Positions 1 through 10,430 of a DNA stretch of 64,000 nucleotides are shown piece by piece. The stretch lies in contig BSBN01000888.1 in the NCBI GenBank assembly GCA_027924645.1, forward strand, positions 19,541,001 through 19,605,000, in the 5' to 3' direction. The first letter of the stretch is position 1. The number at the start of each line of letters is the position of its first letter. Below the pieces are notes generated by a model that saw only the letters and a program-made list of their open reading frames with translations, made no database searches and was not told the DNA's origin. Position numbers and translations under genes: made by a program. The stretch comes from Cunninghamia lanceolata (taxonomy: Eukaryota; Streptophyta; Pinopsida; Cupressales; Cupressaceae).

Positions 1-736
1 TTCCCTTCTTCTCAGCAACTCCACTTTCTCCAGATCTAACACCTGTAACCTACAATCACAAGGAGTGTGGGAGGGGGTTGTGGTGTTTAGAGACCTGCCT
101 GAATCAAGCCCCAGAGAGACATTCAAGTCTTCCATATACCATTGTCAAAGAGAGTGCGTGCCCTTGGGAGGTAGAGGAGAAAACTGAATGATAATGATTG
201 ATAAAGCACAATAAATGATACCTTGGTGATAAAGTTCTCATGGAAGGAATAAGTTCTTCAATTCCATGAGGAGAAGATGTAATCCAACCTATGAACAATC
301 ACAATAACAATGCTATGCTTTGCAGCACAATGATAATCACAAGTATGCCAAAAGCTCATGAAAACAAAATTGCCATCTAGTTTCTAAATGATAACCTAAA
401 CATGCTTATATATGAAACTACTAAGATTCCCACCAAGAATTTCAGGTTTGAAACTTATGATGTCAGCCTAGAGACCAAATAATGATCACAAAACTGACAT
501 TTCAAAATAGGGCAAACCCAAAATAGGGCTGAACTAGGGTGCTAGCGCCCTTGTCCACCCACTGTCTTTTCTCATTTCAATGAAGTACATCCCCCTAGGT
601 CCAAATTGCCACAAGACCCATGGGTTTTCTCACAGGAGTCTGATTTAACATGCAAAATGCTCTAAATGCAAATCTAAAGACCTGGGAGCTAAACCTTTAG
701 GAAAAGGCCCCCAAGGGTGCATTTTTTTATATAACA
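1..736 (-). repeat. N1 left (3') LTR, partial
   Basis: Aligns by eye with 34500-35235 and with the N3 LTRs: shared landmarks are an ACCTGTAACCTACAATCACA-like block, a GGGGGTTGTGGTGTTTAG block and an end in ...ATAACA. It ends at 736, where PPT-like sequence begins. The first part of the LTR lies outside the window. Confidence 0.8.
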
Positions 737-1020
737 TTTAGCCCCCACTTTAATGTATGCATGCAATACAAGGCCAATACATGTGTTAAAGTAGGTCAAC
801 AAACACAACAAACATGCCAAGCACAAGGAAGACATGCAAAACACATTGAAGATAAAGCAGGCATGAAAAACATGGAGAAGACAGTTACAGGCATGCAAAA
901 CATGGAGAAGAGAACATTGAAGACATGCAGAGCATAGAGAATACAATGAATATAGTAATTATTTTCTTTTTGATTTTTCTATATGAAATACATAATGCAA
1001 GTACAAGGAAAGTACACAAA

Positions 1021-1220
1021 CAAATCCCAAAAGAGTGTAGAGGAGCTCATCACCACCAATCTTGCACCTTTTGAGAACAGACATGCTAGACAAAATCCCA
1101 AGGTATAGAGAAGTTGTTCACCACTGGTCTTGCACCTTGAGAACAAACAAGCCAAACAAACTCCAAAGTGTAGAGAAGCTCATCGCCACTGGTCTTGCAC
1201 TTTGAGAACAAGCACTCCAA
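1021..1220. repeat. Three tandem ~66-bp units in N1 3' UTR
   Basis: Units start near 1021, 1091 and 1156. Each reads approximately caaa-tccca-a, gtagag, ctcatc/gttcacc, cttgcacct, gagaaca. They differ by substitutions and a few indels. N3 has a different tandem array at the matching place (5865-6016). Confidence 0.75.
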
Positions 1221-1603
1221 ACACACACACACTGAAGACATGGAGAAAACATTATAGATAAGTGATGAAGTGTTCCATTGCTAGGCTCATCACCATCTCA
1301 TGCACATTATAGTTACACAGTGATGATTGGGCTTCGCCACAACAATCACCAAAAACACACTTAAAGGCTGCGTTAGTCATAGAACCACTCCCTACCTCAT
1401 GATGAGAACTTTTGAAAATGACAAGATGATGCAATCAACTTCAAGATATACACCATCCCCACTTCACGATGAGTTCTTAAGAAAAGGGATACGCTTGATA
1501 TCCCACCTCCATAGAGGGCTTAGATGATTGATTGGATTGATTTCAGATTATTCAAACACAATTTGCTATGATCTAAAGCAGACAACTTACCTTATATATG
1601 CCC

Positions 1604-1640
1604 CCACCTTAAGGTGGTTGATATCGCGTACCGATATCAA
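1604..1640. promoter_or_regulatory. Palindrome plus conserved hairpin in N1 3' UTR
   Basis: CCACCTTAAGGTGG (1604-1617) is a perfect palindrome. It is followed directly by TTGATATCG, a 5-nt loop, and CGATATCAA (1618-1640). The second hairpin recurs in N3 at 6475-6497 with a changed loop and an 8-bp stem. The role is unknown. The position, in the 3' UTR upstream of the PPT-side LTR, would suit RNA processing or packaging, but that is inference. Confidence 0.55.
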
Positions 1641-2599
1641 GCACATTAAGGTAGGGAGAAAACACACAAGGGAACACGAGCTATTGCAAGGCCCATGCCC
1701 CCCAGAGGTGACATGTACCTTACAATTGCCAGATGCTCCCACAAACACATCCCTGCAGGAAAAGTGTTAGCGCCCAAATAATCATGATAAACAACAATGC
1801 ATATGATCAACTGCATGAAAAAGCCAAGCAAAGTGATATTCATGATGAACAAAGTGCATAGAGCAACAGTATTGCTAAAATGTTTGTTTGGCAAGATAAG
1901 ATAACATTGACATTAGCATTTCCACTAGCCAAGTGTCAGATAATTTGTTACAACCCTGTTGTCATATAGGAATTAAGTCCATTTTTTTATTGCTCTCGAA
2001 AGGGACACTAGGTCTGCATTAGTATAAATATTTTTTGTCATCCACCCGATAGATGGAAACACTAGAGGAAGATAAATAATAAATCAGAGAGGAGAACAAG
2101 TGTCTTAGGGACAATCATGTAGGAGGGTGCCCCCAATTCACTAATCATAACACTATGTCTGTAAGACACAACACACAACAATGAAATCAAAGGAGAGGAG
2201 ATATAGAAGAATGATGATATAAATAGAAGAAGGTCACAACAAAGACGGTCTCCTACTATCCTTGACCTTATGGGAGAATCAAGGGCCATCCTTGGAGGCC
2301 TAACAACACATAACACATCACGGGGTAAGCACATCATGAAGAGATAAATGGTTAGAGATACTTACCTATTAGAACCCAATGTTAAGAACATACATAGCTA
2401 GGAAGAGGCCACCCTTGAGAGCTACTATAATATTCGCTACAATAATTGTGTCTTATTGGCTCAGGATATCTCACATATTGATTTGATCTTGTTGATATTG
2501 CATTAACATTAAGTTTAGGATGATGAGAGGCTTTGGTGGGTTTCAAAGAGCAGTATCCTATATCGGTCGTGTAGTTAATTTAAGGAACTTGTAGAGGTA

Positions 2600-3710
2600 C
2601 TCTAATTCCTTGTTGATTTACACCACATCCGTTGCTTGCATAATCATGATTTTTGTACAATATTTGAAATCAATGACAATAGAGCGAGTCCATTTGTTTA
2701 GAAGATGGTGAAGCCTCATAAGTCTCATAATTTGTAGTATAAGTGAGAGTATTATCTTTATTTCCAACCAAGGAGACATTAGACTTCTTAGGAGCTTCAA
2801 AAGATTGCTTGGATGAGATTGATGTGACTTTTGATGAATTAAGTTTATATTCTCCCATACTGCAAGGATTAAAATCTAATGAACCCCAGTCATTACCAAC
2901 AAGTGCATTTGATGGTTGAGAGTTTTGCACAACATTATCAATAGGTCTTGAAGAATCCACTCGTAATCTATTTAAACTCGCATGATTGTTAACTTGTTTT
3001 TTTCTTTTCAATATGTGAACAACTATTTGGTTGAGGATCGGCTTTCCAAGTGTAGATCTTATATTGATAAATGAATTTAAGTGATCGATGAAGGGTAGAT
3101 GGGACTGCCTGCATAGAATGAATCCATGGTCTACCTAGAATCATATTACATGAAAGCGCATTAGACATAACATGAAAAAGAGTATCTAGTGTCATGGGTC
3201 CAACCTATATAGTTAGAGTTATCATGCCCACAGATTGTCTTCCAACATTATCAAAGGTGCTAATACTGATCCTATCCAGTTTGATTAAAGAGGTGTCAAT
3301 ATTGATTTTGTGTAATAAGTTTATGCTACAAACATTAAGGGCCTATTCATTGTCAATCATAACTCGTTTTAACAACTTTTTATGTATCGTGACAAAGATC
3401 AAAAGTGGATCATAGTCATCTTTTTTTGATTGTATTTCATGTGGTTGAAAGAGAATATCCATTTTTGTCAGATTTATACTATCAAACACAGCTGCTATAT
3501 CAATCAATTAGCAATGGGTGGGATAATCACCTTTTGTAAGGCTTCTTGGAGCATTTCATGGTATGTGGGTGATGTTTGAATTCAATCCCAAAGAGAGATC
3601 TTATCCAAAGTAGCATGAAGTTGCTCAACAAGATCATATTCTTGACCACTTTTATGAGTGAGATGAGGTGGTGGAGGGAGTACAGGTTGAGAACATGGAA
3701 GAGAGACAAG
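2600..3710 (-). pseudogene. N1 gag/pro remnant, second half (retropepsin-like)
   Basis: Reading the minus strand from 3710, one frame gives a linker typical of plant Ty3/gypsy Gag-Pol (acidic YDLVEQLHAT, ISLWD, SPTYHEMLQEAL). A retropepsin-like domain follows around 3450-3050. It ends in ILGRPWIHSMQAVPSTLHRS (about 3130-3060), the usual C-terminal signature of plant gypsy proteases. The expected catalytic D-(S/T)-G is replaced by D-N-E at about 3345, and several stops interrupt the frame, so it cannot be an active protease. The segment was split from 32054-32782 by the insertion of N2. No RT follows; downstream is 3' UTR. Family placement is by motif only. Confidence 0.65.
3706..3710. repeat. 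Target site duplication of N2 (left copy)
   Basis: ACAAG at 3706-3710 is repeated at 32049-32053, directly outside the two N2 LTRs. It lies in N1 coding sequence, which dates N2 after N1. Confidence 0.9.
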
Positions 3711-4171
3711 TATTGGTATGAATAGGGTTATTACCTAACTGCTATACCCTTGTGTGGATAATTCATATTATTTAACTATTTATTAGTTAAATAATATTCA
3801 CACATCACACATAATTCACACATGTTAAGTTGACCTAGTGAGTCTTCTGGATGTCTAGTTGAGTCTAGTTGTGTGTTGAGTTCTTGATAGTTGGAGTGAG
3901 TTGTCTTATCCTCCACATGTGCAATTTGTTATCATCTTCTAATTGTCACATGTTGTAGGAATATCTCCACTTTCCACTCAACCTTTCACTCCACCTTTCT
4001 ATTTCTCACCTTGCCTTTGTATGAAAGGCTCTCTTCATGTGATTTAATCTCTTGTAATCTTGTAATCTTTTGCATTCAATCATAGAATAGCATTATTCTC
4101 TCATTTGATCTCCTTTGTGCTTTCATGAAGTCCTAGATCCTAGGTGGCTCCAATCATAGCCAACTCTAACA
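3711..4171 (+). repeat. N2 5' LTR
   Basis: Begins TATTGGTATGAATAGGG, a decayed form of the TGTTGGTGTG seen at the 3' LTR, and ends CTCTAACA. It contains the block tttaactatttattagttaa present in both LTRs. Confidence 0.88.
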
Positions 4172-4183
4172 TGGTATTAGAGC
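4172..4183 (+). promoter_or_regulatory. N2 primer binding site (initiator Met tRNA type)
   Basis: TGGTATTAGAGC directly abuts the 5' LTR. It differs from the usual plant copia PBS TGGTATCAGAGC by one C-to-T change. Confidence 0.85.
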
Positions 4184-4339
4184 TCTAGGAAGAATCACTT
4201 TGTGTTAGTCATTTTTTTTAGAGATCTTGAGTGCAATTCATGGTGGATATTGATAGTTGATTTTAGAGTAACATCCTATAAAACTTAGCACACCATTGTG
4301 TTTAGGAGCTTCGAGATAGTCAAGATCGAATTTTATTTC

Positions 4340-5585
4340 TATTTAGGGGATTTGTTAATATTTTAGTGTTTTGATGTTTAAATCCACCTTTCCACTTAAC
4401 ATTCAAGGATCTAGGGTTGAGTGGTGAGCACTATCATACCCTAGGTCACTTACAAATGTAGAGAAACTTGGATTAGGGAATTTAATTATCAATTTTCAAC
4501 CTCTTATGCTCAATTAACCATTAAAACCCTAATTATGCAAATACGACAATAAATTGATAAATAACAGAAAATGCTCTTACAAACAGAAGTAAAATAATAA
4601 ATTACAGAATGCCTATTTTTGGGGTTTTGCGGTGGTATAGGTGGGGACACTAGAGTGGGCGTCCTAGTCCATGGTACCAGTTTCTTCATAGAATCGAGAC
4701 CTCCTTCTGACACTGATCAACCCTATAACTTCTATTTTTAGAAATTCATCTACGGAGGACACTAGAGCAAGCGTCCAAGTCCTAGAAGTGCTCCTCTATC
4801 CTACTTTTCTATAGATCCTAATTCCTTGATGCCTACCAATCCTTCCTACAACTCCACTTTTCCCAAATGCAACACTTGTAACCTACAATCAGAGGACTTG
4901 TTTGGGGGTTGTGGTGTTTAATGGCTTTCCTCAGTCAAGCCCTAGAGGACACTTAAGTCTCTAAACACCGTTGTCAGATAAAGAGTGCATGCCCTTGTGA
5001 GACAGAGGCAAAAACTAAAGAAATCAATGATGAAAAAATTATATAATGTCACCTTGTAGTGAATGTCTCATGGGAGGAAGATGCTCTTCATGCCATAAGG
5101 AAATTGATGCTCAAATCTATAAATATCAACACATAAAACAAACAAGTCTACTCTTGCAACACAATGAAATCATTGAATCACCTTTAGAACACAATAGCTT
5201 GCTAGTAATCATCTAGTTGGAATCTAGTTTACAAATGAATGCCTAAGCATGCTTATATATGCAATACAACACTCCCGCCAAGATTTTCATAATTTAAACT
5301 TACCGTGTCGGCAAAGGAACCTAATAATGGTCACAAACTAACACCCAGAAATTAGGGCTACCCCAAAATAGGGTAGGACTAGGGCTTGGGCACCCAAGTC
5401 TTCCCCCCTATTTTGGGTAGGGTATAGCTCAAGGGGTCCTCCTAGGTCCAATTTGCCATGGAACCTACGTCTCATTCCATCGGGATGCAAAAATATGAAC
5501 TAAGATGTCCTAAATGCATGCTAAAGACTCGGGAGCTAAACCTTATGAGGGAAAAGCCCCCAGGGCGACATTTTCTGACGATACA
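4340..5585 (-). repeat. N3 left (3') LTR
   Basis: Starts TATTTAGGGG (the other copy has TGTTTAGGGG) and ends ...GACGATACA. Long collinear match with 18924-20178, with scattered transitions and small indels, including an 8-bp gap near the start. Confidence 0.82.
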
Positions 5586-5864
5586 TTTATCTCTCACTTT
5601 AATATATGTATAAACATGAGGCCAATACATGCATTAAAGTAAGGTCAGAAACACAACAAACACACCAAGCATGGAGAAGACACGCCAATCACATAGAAAA
5701 CAATAACATGCATGGAAAACGTAGAGAAGACAATTACAGTCATGCAAAACAAAGACAAGACAACTAATGCATAAAAGACACATTAATGGATGGAAGATAG
5801 GCACGATATCTTTTCTTTTCTTTTTCTCATATATATGGAATGCAAATGCAAGTACTGAATAGTA

Positions 5865-6016
5865 AACAAACCTCCCATAATACAGAATGCACTACCCTAG
5901 GGTGCAGGTCTATGTATATATGGGGCAACACATGCAAGATACACAAAACCTCCCAGAATGTAGGACACACTACCCGAGGGCGTTGGTCTCTGCATATGGG
6001 GCAACAAACACACCAC
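5865..6016. repeat. Two tandem ~78-bp units in N3 3' UTR
   Basis: The block cctccca occurs at 5871 and 5949. Each is followed by cactaccc-agg, ggtct, and atatggggcaaca. A diverged third unit begins near 6358. Confidence 0.7.
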
Positions 6017-6474
6017 ACAAAACAAGCACACCAAAACACACACATTTGAAGACACGGAGAAAACACGACAGGCAAGTGATGATGTGTTCCCTATTTCTAG
6101 GCTCATCACCATCTTAGGCACATTACAGGCACACATCGACGATTGGGCTTCACTACAACAATCACCAAAAACACACTTAAGGGTTGAGTTAGTCACATAA
6201 CTACTCCCCGCCTCCGCAGAGGACTTTTGAAAATGACAGGATGATGCAATCTACTCTGAGAAATACACCATCCAGGCCTCCATAGGGGGCTTAAAAAAAG
6301 GATATGCTCGATATCCCGCCTCCACAGAGGGCTTATGATTGGTTGATTGATTGCAAACAAACTCAAGATGCATGATACACTACCTTGGGGTGCAAGTCTT
6401 TACATCTGAGGTCAAACACATTGCCAACATCTATAATAGACAACTTACCTTATATATGCCCCACCTTAAGTTAG

Positions 6475-6497
6475 TTGATATCAGTTATCGATATCAA
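6475..6497. promoter_or_regulatory. N3 copy of the TTGATATC hairpin
   Basis: TTGATATC, a 7-nt loop, then GATATCAA. It matches N1 1618-1640 in position and overall length (23 nt), although the loop and surroundings differ. Confidence 0.55.
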
Positions 6498-7239
6498 GCA
6501 CATTAAAGTAGGAAGAAAATGCACAAGGGCACACTGAATTTCGCAAAGCCCATGCCCCCTAGAGGTAACATGTACTTTACGATCACCAAATGTTCCCACA
6601 AACACATCCCTGCAAGAAACATGTTAGTGTCTACAACATCATGATAAACATCAACATCAATGCATATGATTAACCACACAAAGAGCCAAGGTTACACAAA
6701 GAGTAGCAGTATTGTTAAGGTTTGTAAATGTGACAAAAATATCATCAAATTCACTACACAGAAAGCATGAGTGCTTCCACTAGCCAAGCGTTGAATAAGA
6801 TATACAACCCCATCATCATATTAGGAACTAAGTCTCTTTTTTTATTGCTCTTGAAAGGGACACTAGGTCTACATGAGTATAAATGTTTGTCATCATCCGC
6901 CTGCTAGATGGAAACACTAGAGGAAGGGAAACAATAAATAAGAGAGGAGAAATAAGTGTCTTAGGGATAGTCATGTAGGAGGGTGCCCCCAAGTCACCAA
7001 CCATGACAATATGTCTGTAAGACACAACACACAACAATGAAATCAGAGAGAGGCAATTTAGAAGAATGATGATACAAATAGAAGGTCACAATAGAGGCAG
7101 TCTCCTAGTATCCTGGACCTTATGGGAGAATCTGAGGTCATCCCAGGAGGCCTAAACAACACATAACACATCACGGGGGAAGCACATCATGAGAGAGATA
7201 AAGGGTTAGAGTTACTTACATGGAGGGCCCCTACTGGGC

Positions 7240-8279
7240 TAGAGGTTGTCTCTAAGAAAATCATCGTCGTCATCTTCCCACTCCCTAATGTTGGAGGATA
7301 GTGGGACATATAGTACCATAGCCAAATTTATATCTTGTTCATCATGTTGTTCATCATTAGGATTGTTGTTGTTTGGCTAAATGTTGGGATCAATGTTTTC
7401 TTGTTGAGAGGCAAGGTTTATAGCATATTCTTGTGTTCTTTTACTTCTTTCTCTTGCTTTTCTATTTCTCTTTCTTCGACCACCTATCTCTTATAAGACA
7501 GGGCCTTGCTCTTTCATAGGTTTTTGTAAATTAGAATATGAAGCACTAGGATCAAACTTCATTTGTCACGGTGGAATATTTTGTTGTTAACAGTGATCTC
7601 CTGATCCTTGTAAGGATTTTGGGGGAGGAACCTCATCATAGGGACCTTGTCCTTTTGGTCTATAGTTCTCTTCACATGCGAGTTGTTTGTCTTTTGTCAT
7701 TTCTTGTATAGGAGGACTAGGTATTTTAGTTTTATCCCAAAAGCATATCAACTTGTAATGTGTTTTCTGAACCAAAGGTTTATACTTGTTGTGAGGGACG
7801 ATGATTATATGGCCATCCAGAGGGAATTTTAGACAATGGTGTATTATCGAAGGGATAGCTTTCATTTCTTTTAGCCAAGGATGTCCCAATTTAATGTGAA
7901 AGATGTCAAAAATAGGGACAACATCAAAGCATTGTTTGACATGTTTTTCAGATAGTGTTACTAACAATGATATCTTACCCAAAGGCTTGATAAAGGTTCC
8001 CTTACATGTCTTAATCATCATGCTCAAAAGGTCATAAGAACATTGCATTAATTGATGTGAAAAGAGGAACTCCTCAGTGGAAACATTAGTCATGCAATTA
8101 GGATCAATAAAATTTCCATCCATAGGGTTTTCCATTATTTTCACAGTGATGTGAAGAGGTCCTTCTTTGTCTCCAGTTGTTCTATCATGAGGTGTAAAGA
8201 CAATTTCAGGTTCGGGTGATTTTGTTTTCATGTAAGGTCTAGGAGGGAACCTATTTTTGTTATTGTAATTAGAGGCCAT
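7240..8279 (-). pseudogene. N3 protease-like protein (230-codon ORF plus broken tail)
   Basis: An uninterrupted 230-codon ORF runs from 8279 to 7587. The same frame continues past TAA and TGA stops to an acidic tail near 7260 (REWEDDDDD). Residues around 60-175 look like a diverged retropepsin: 'PLHITVKI', then FIDPNCMTNV where an active protease would show D-S/T-G, and C-terminally LGHPWLKEMKAIPSIIHHCL, which parallels the LGRPW/LGHSW signature in N1 and N7. With D-P-N at the catalytic site it is probably inactive. The N-terminus (MASNYNNKNRFPPRPYMKT) is basic and short, with no Gag capsid or zinc knuckle. It is the only sizeable ORF of N3. Why this region alone stayed open is unclear. Confidence 0.6.
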
Positions 8280-8364
8280 GTTTTTATTCTCAAATCAGAT
8301 TTGAAAGTTTCCCCAAAAGTATAGCAAATGCAAGTGTAAGTTTATATGCAAAAATGACCTTAAA

Positions 8365-9075
8365 ATGCTTGGTTTTTCGTACTTTTTCAATGCAAATGAA
8401 TCAAACAAAGAATGTTGTCAGGATTTTGATCAGGGGAAGAAAGTTATATGTATGATATCTATCCAAAATAGAAAAATTATCCTTCCCAACACACTCTTGA
8501 TGCAAATCCAAGATAATGCCGAGTTAAACTATAGTGAAAATATGTCAAAATAAGCATTTTTTTCACCAAACTTAATGCAAAAGAGCATAACAAAGGGTGT
8601 TGTGAGGAAAATGATTATGGAAAGAAAATAATATAATAAATAACAGCCACTTAGTGTCAAAATACTCACTACAACATGCTTGTAGTGCAAACTAGGTCAA
8701 ACCCTAGTGAAAATATAGCAAAAATAGGCTATTTTTCACAGTTTTTCAACTCCAAGACCTAGTAAAAGGGGTGTTGTAATGAATTTTAGGAGGTATAGAA
8801 AATAATATCAATAATATAAATCACCTCAATCCATAAAATTGATCACAACATGCTTGTCTTGCAAACTAGGTCAAACCCTAGGGCAAAATATAGTCAAAAT
8901 TTGTATTTTTTCGCAAAGTTTTCATTACAAGAGCCTGATAAAAGGGTGTTGTGAACTGTTTTATGAGGGGAAGTAAATTATTACCCTAATAATAGTAAAA
9001 TAATGCCATAATTCCTTTCACAACACACATATGGTGCAAGTTTATAAAGTCGATAAGGCCAAATTTAGTGAAATC
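8365..9075. repeat. Four tandem ~175-185-bp units with hairpin arms (N3 leader)
   Basis: Left arms TGTTGT(n) lie at 8413, 8598, 8772 and 8946, spaced 185, 174 and 174 bp. Each has a partner ending in CAACA about 60-75 nt later, at 8488, 8671, 8842 and 9017. The clearest pair is GTGTTGTGAA (8946-8955) with TTCACAACAC (9017-9026). Between arms lies purine-rich gaaaataat-type sequence; between units lies 'gcaaactaggtcaaaccctagtgaaaatat'-like sequence (in part). Confidence 0.7.
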
Positions 9076-9301
9076 ATTATTTTTGAAGCCCTAGGTTTGA
9101 GATCTTGGGAAAAAATGCTATGCAGATGTTTTGAAGTCTAATTTATGATGAAAATTAAATACTCTTAGATCTGGAAATGATTTTCAAGATTGAACATGCA
9201 AAATACCCATGTAAATTTAATAAAAAATGCCTCAAAATTGCTAGTTTTGTTGAAAATTTCTATGCAAAATGGCAAATATTTTAAATCCCAAATGTTAATT
9301 T

Positions 9302-9306
9302 GAATG
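9302..9306. repeat. Target site duplication of N4 (left copy)
   Basis: GAATG at 9302-9306 matches 18497-18501. This fixes both N4 LTR ends. Confidence 0.85.
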
Positions 9307-10418
9307 TGTTGGATATAAGGTAGATAACTGAGAAGGGGGGGGGGAGTGAATTAGTTATCTCAAAATTCCTTTAACTTTCTTTTCTTTTGTTATCTTAATA
9401 TTCAGTGTTGCTTCAAAACATGAAAGCCTATGTAATCATAAGAGCAGAAATAAAATCAACACACATAACACAAGGATTTTTACGTGGAAACCCTATTAGG
9501 GGAAAAACCACGGGGTGACTAACCCAAGATTGTATTCTCTATTAAAAGAATAAAGGAGTACAAAATGGCACTTGCCAATTATGGCTCACTACCTGAGCAC
9601 ACTGGTCACAAGAGGCACACTGCCTACAAGAGACTCAATGTCTATAGAACTTACATAAGATAATCAAGTGTTTGAATTAATGAGAAGCATCTACAAATAC
9701 AAGAGTTCAGTTCCAATTAGGCACAATACAGTGATCTGATGTACTTCATTGTTCCCTCTTTTAATGCTGTTGCTTTGTCACATCTGGAATTGAATTTCTA
9801 CTTTTCTTGGCACCTTATTTCATCACATATTCGCCACACATACTTACATGCTAAAATCTATCTGTTATATATATCCACATCAAGGATTTTTGTCAACTCT
9901 CTAGTCGACACCAAGAACACTACAATTAATTAATTTGTAGGCTAAATCCATGCTTGATTTGTGATGTGTATCAAAAACATAGGAAAAGAAGTCATTAATC
10001 ATGTCGGCCATCAATGTATAATCTCACGAATTGCTTGATCAACACCTTTTACTCATCCGAATTGAAGTTTGATACTTTGTTGCTTAGTTCTTCCTCTGTC
10101 TGTTCTATCAGACTGGAACCCAACACTTAGATGCTCATATCTTTTACATGCTTTACCACCAGAGGCTAAATCTCTAGAATACACTAGTCATATGACCCCT
10201 CTTGACTTATCCAAGTCTATAGCTTATTGAGTTACACCATTTGAGAGATCTGGACCTGATTGTCAGACCTTGTCACATACTCTATTCTTGTTCACTAGAC
10301 CATCTTGACTTCAATCTGGCTTCTGGTATGAATGAATTGCTGATTACAGATGTCTGAGATACACTTTATTTCCATTAATGACAACACTTAAAAGACCTAG
10401 CAGTATCTTTTGCCAAAA
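9307..10418 (-). repeat. N4 left (3') LTR
   Basis: Begins TGTTGGATATAAGG and ends TTGCCAAAA on the plus strand. The matching right LTR is 17392-18496. Part of it (about 9470-9640) matches, in reverse complement, the right part of the N5 LTR, including a 'tgcctacaagagactca' block. Confidence 0.87.
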
Positions 10419-10430
10419 ATCTCCCCCTTT
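10419..10430 (-). promoter_or_regulatory. N4 polypurine tract
   Basis: Minus strand AAAGGGGGAGAT immediately before the 3' LTR. It is identical to the N5 tract at 29725-29736. Confidence 0.8.

Larger units (their letters stand above)
737..2600 (-). other. N1 3' untranslated region
   Basis: This is non-coding internal sequence between the left LTR and the coding remnant. It is collinear with 5586-7240 of N3. It contains three tandem units of about 66 bp at 1021-1220, each with a 'cttgcacct...gagaaca' core. It also has three short imperfect hairpins (about 1396-1406, 1465-1477 and 1506-1517), a 14-bp palindrome (1604-1617) and a 23-nt hairpin (1618-1640). The short ORFs here do not match the family's proteins and lie mostly in repeats. 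Confidence 0.65.
5586..7240 (-). other. N3 3' untranslated region
   Basis: Collinear with N1 737-2350. It holds two tandem units of about 78 bp (5865-6016) and a partial third near 6360. The motif CCTCCrcAGAGG occurs near 6211, 6276 and 6318. The TTGATATC hairpin is at 6475-6497. No credible coding sequence seen. Confidence 0.6.
8280..9306 (-). other. N3 5' leader, part left of N4
   Basis: A/T-rich and non-coding. Most of it (8365-9075) is a tandem array described separately. The leader continues at 18502-18923 on the far side of N4. The short ORF near 8365-8553 lies inside the array and is not credible as a gene. Confidence 0.6.

Noticed and set aside
8365..9075. CRISPR-like spaced repeats
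   Set aside because: The repeats are 175-185 bp, diverged, and inside a plant retrotransposon leader. There are no short identical repeats with unique spacers and no cas genes.
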